From: Clostridiales bacterium DTU036
GTDB taxonomy: Bacteria > Bacillota > Clostridia > Peptostreptococcales > Acidaminobacteraceae
Assembly: GCA_001512625.1 (NCBI GenBank)
Contig: LFTD01000036.1
Coordinates: 13,259-49,728 of the forward strand
Length of the DNA: 36,470 nt
Direction of reading: 5' to 3'
The notes beneath the pieces were generated by a model. It ran no database searches, was not told the origin of the DNA, and worked only from the letters and a program-made list of their open reading frames with translations. Made by a program: the position numbers and the translations under genes. Positions 35,327 to 36,470 of the stretch are shown piece after piece. The first letter of the stretch is position 1; each line of letters starts with the position of its first letter.

Positions 35327-36202
35327 TTAGTAGTAGCAGCAGATGGCCTTACTTATGGCTTGAACATTGGACTTTTTGTAGTCAAGTTCCTCTCCGTCCA
35401 CATCCATATGGCTGTTGGTGGATATGCAGAGGTTTTTAGTGGTAAAGTAGTCGACATACTTATTGTCTACATGGTCTCCGCTATCCAGTTGGGTGGCTAT
35501 TTCAAGAAGGTTTCTAAAAGGAGCTTTCTTAATTAGCAGGGCATTTAGATAGCCATCATTTATGCTGGCGTCTGGAGCTAGATTTTTAAAGCCGCCTATG
35601 GTGTGGGAGTTGCTGACTAAAAAGACTACATACTTCCCTTTATAGTGGTAGTCTTGACTTTCAATTTCAATTTCCTTGTAGAGGTCACTGGAGACGATTT
35701 CTTTTAGGCCTTCTACGTAGTAGGCAAAGGAGCCAAGGATGCTCTTGAGCTGGGCCCCGGTTTTATGGGCTACTTCAGAGAGCATTCCTGCTGCAACTAC
35801 ATTTATAAAGTATCTATCTCCAACAAGCCCTATGTCTATGGGCCTGGCCTGGGCCTTGTTAGTTAGGAATTCAGCATAGTCCTCTGGGTTTGTTGGTATT
35901 TTTAGGTAGGAGCAAAAATCATTAGAGGTGCCCCCTGCAAAGGGAGCCAGGGGTAATTTATTTTCTGACATCATAATTCCATTGACCACCTCATTTAAGG
36001 TTCCATCTCCCCCTATTGCTAAAAGTAGGTCTACCTGACCTAGGTCACACTGCCTTTTGGCTTCTTCGGCAGCGTTCATTGAACCCTTGGTGGCATAGTA
36101 GGAGACTGAGTGGCCATGGTGAAGTAGGGCAAGGGCAAGGTCTTCACCAATGTTTCCAAGTAATCTTCCAGCCTTGGGATTGTGAATAATATGAATACGC
36201 AT
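35327..36202 (-). CDS. Diacylglycerol kinase-family lipid kinase (YegS/DgkB/BmrU type)
   Basis: Soluble lipid kinase of 291 residues. The nucleotide-binding motif is LLLAIGGDGTLNEVVNG (GGDGT at 64-68), the second glycine-rich motif is APFAGGTSNDF in place of the usual P-x-GTxNDF, and the C-terminal SHMDVDGEELD carries the DGE motif. HNPKAGRLLG at the start is also typical. It likely phosphorylates diacylglycerol to recycle it to phosphatidate, though family members also use other lipids. A GGAGG lies before the ATG. It is a single-gene unit on the minus strand, divergent from murB. Confidence 0.93.
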   Translation of the reverse strand: MRIHIIHNPKAGRLLGNIGEDLALALLHHGHSVSYYATKGSMNAAEEAKRQCDLGQVDLLLAIGGDGTLNEVVNGIMMSENKLPLAPFAGGTSNDFCSYLKIPTNPEDYAEFLTNKAQARPIDIGLVGDRYFINVVAAGMLSEVAHKTGAQLKSILGSFAYYVEGLKEIVSSDLYKEIEIESQDYHYKGKYVVFLVSNSHTIGGFKNLAPDASINDGYLNALLIKKAPFRNLLEIATQLDSGDHVDNKYVDYFTTKNLCISTNSHMDVDGEELDYKKSNVQAISKAICCYY

Positions 36203-36253
36203 AATACCTCCTTCTAATATTATTCTTATGAATAAGGATACCCCTAGGTTAGC

Positions 36254-36282
36254 TTTTCAAGCATAGCTACTTGGGGTATAAT
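36254..36282 (+). promoter_or_regulatory. Promoter of murB
   Basis: TTTTCA (36254-36259), a 17-base spacer and consensus TATAAT (36277-36282), 24 bases before the murB start codon. The -35 matches the consensus at four of six positions. Confidence 0.6.
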
Positions 36283-36306
36283 TATTAAAATGGGACGGGA
36301 GGCATT

Positions 36307-36470
36307 ATGAATTCAATAATAGAGCTTCTTGAAAAAGAAGCCATAGAATATAAATTAAATGAACCACTTAAGAATCACTGCAGTTTTAAGATAGGAGGAC
36401 CAGCCAGACTCCTGCTTCTTCCAAAGACTGTGGAGGAAATCCAAATCCTAGTTAGAGCCCTTGAGGGGAC
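36307..36470 (+). CDS. murB: UDP-N-acetylenolpyruvoylglucosamine reductase (3' partial)
   Basis: Only the first 54 codons are in the window. MurB is the FAD enzyme that reduces UDP-GlcNAc-enolpyruvate to UDP-MurNAc in peptidoglycan synthesis. NEPLKNHCSFKIGGPARLLL is the FAD-binding start of the family (the 'T/C-S-F-K-I-G-G-P-A' motif), followed by LPKTVEEIQILVRALEG, the matching position of the 'P.s.eel...l' segment. A GGGAGGC lies about five bases before the ATG. The short fragment leaves some doubt, but the motif is specific among FAD-linked oxidases. Confidence 0.88.
   Translation, partial: MNSIIELLEKEAIEYKLNEPLKNHCSFKIGGPARLLLLPKTVEEIQILVRALEG

Noticed and set aside
1-36470. CRISPR array, phage or classical defence island
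   Set aside because: No regularly spaced repeats, cas genes, integrase or restriction genes were seen; the only toxin-like gene is the mazF homologue.

Overview
The window looks like a chromosomal segment of an anaerobic, low-GC Gram-positive bacterium (Bacillota, probably Clostridia/Tissierellia). The evidence is strong AGGAGG-type ribosome sites, TTGnnn-N17-TATAAT promoters, a Bacillus/Clostridium-type LexA box, the acpS-alr-mazF order known from Firmicutes, a biotin-domain-free carboxyltransferase subunit, and FtsEX with a secreted M23 hydrolase. The taxon below phylum level is a guess. I see no rRNA, tRNA, CRISPR array, insertion sequence or phage gene.

Layout. 1-2987: end of a pyruvate/oxaloacetate carboxyltransferase gene, then acpS, alr and a MazF-type toxin gene, each overlapping or abutting the next; no antitoxin gene is visible. 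3069-7246: a cell-division and wall-remodelling operon, ftsE-ftsX-M23 hydrolase-ctpA, with its own promoter and terminator. 7279-10925: single-gene units for an AI-2E-family permease, a sodium:neurotransmitter-type symporter and a DegV fatty-acid-binding protein, followed by a convergent DUF3841 gene. 11640-19105: the DNA-repair operon uvrB-uvrA-uvrC-tmk plus a small prepilin-like gene, behind a near-consensus LexA box. 19157-21149: a RarD-like permease and a frameshifted XRE regulator. 21211-24609 (minus strand): radical SAM protein, double P-II-like protein, and a DUF1538 membrane protein carrying a third P-II-like domain.

24610-32635 is an AT-rich block: a lipoprotein binding protein, a complete LivHMGF-type ABC importer, and two metal-dependent amidohydrolases, which together look like uptake plus intracellular hydrolysis of an amide-linked amino-acid compound. 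Base composition then returns to that of the rest: a monoacylglycerol-lipase-like hydrolase, a TadG/DUF5702-like protein overlapping a prepilin-like protein with a C-terminal Cys/His zinc-site motif, a minus-strand diacylglycerol-kinase-family lipid kinase, and the start of murB at the right edge.

The most interesting parts are the three P-II-like modules tied to a DUF1538 transporter, the dispersed prepilin-like proteins (one in the SOS repair operon, one with a zinc motif), the toxin gene without antitoxin, and the perfect 16-bp hairpin separating the liv binding-protein gene from its permease genes.
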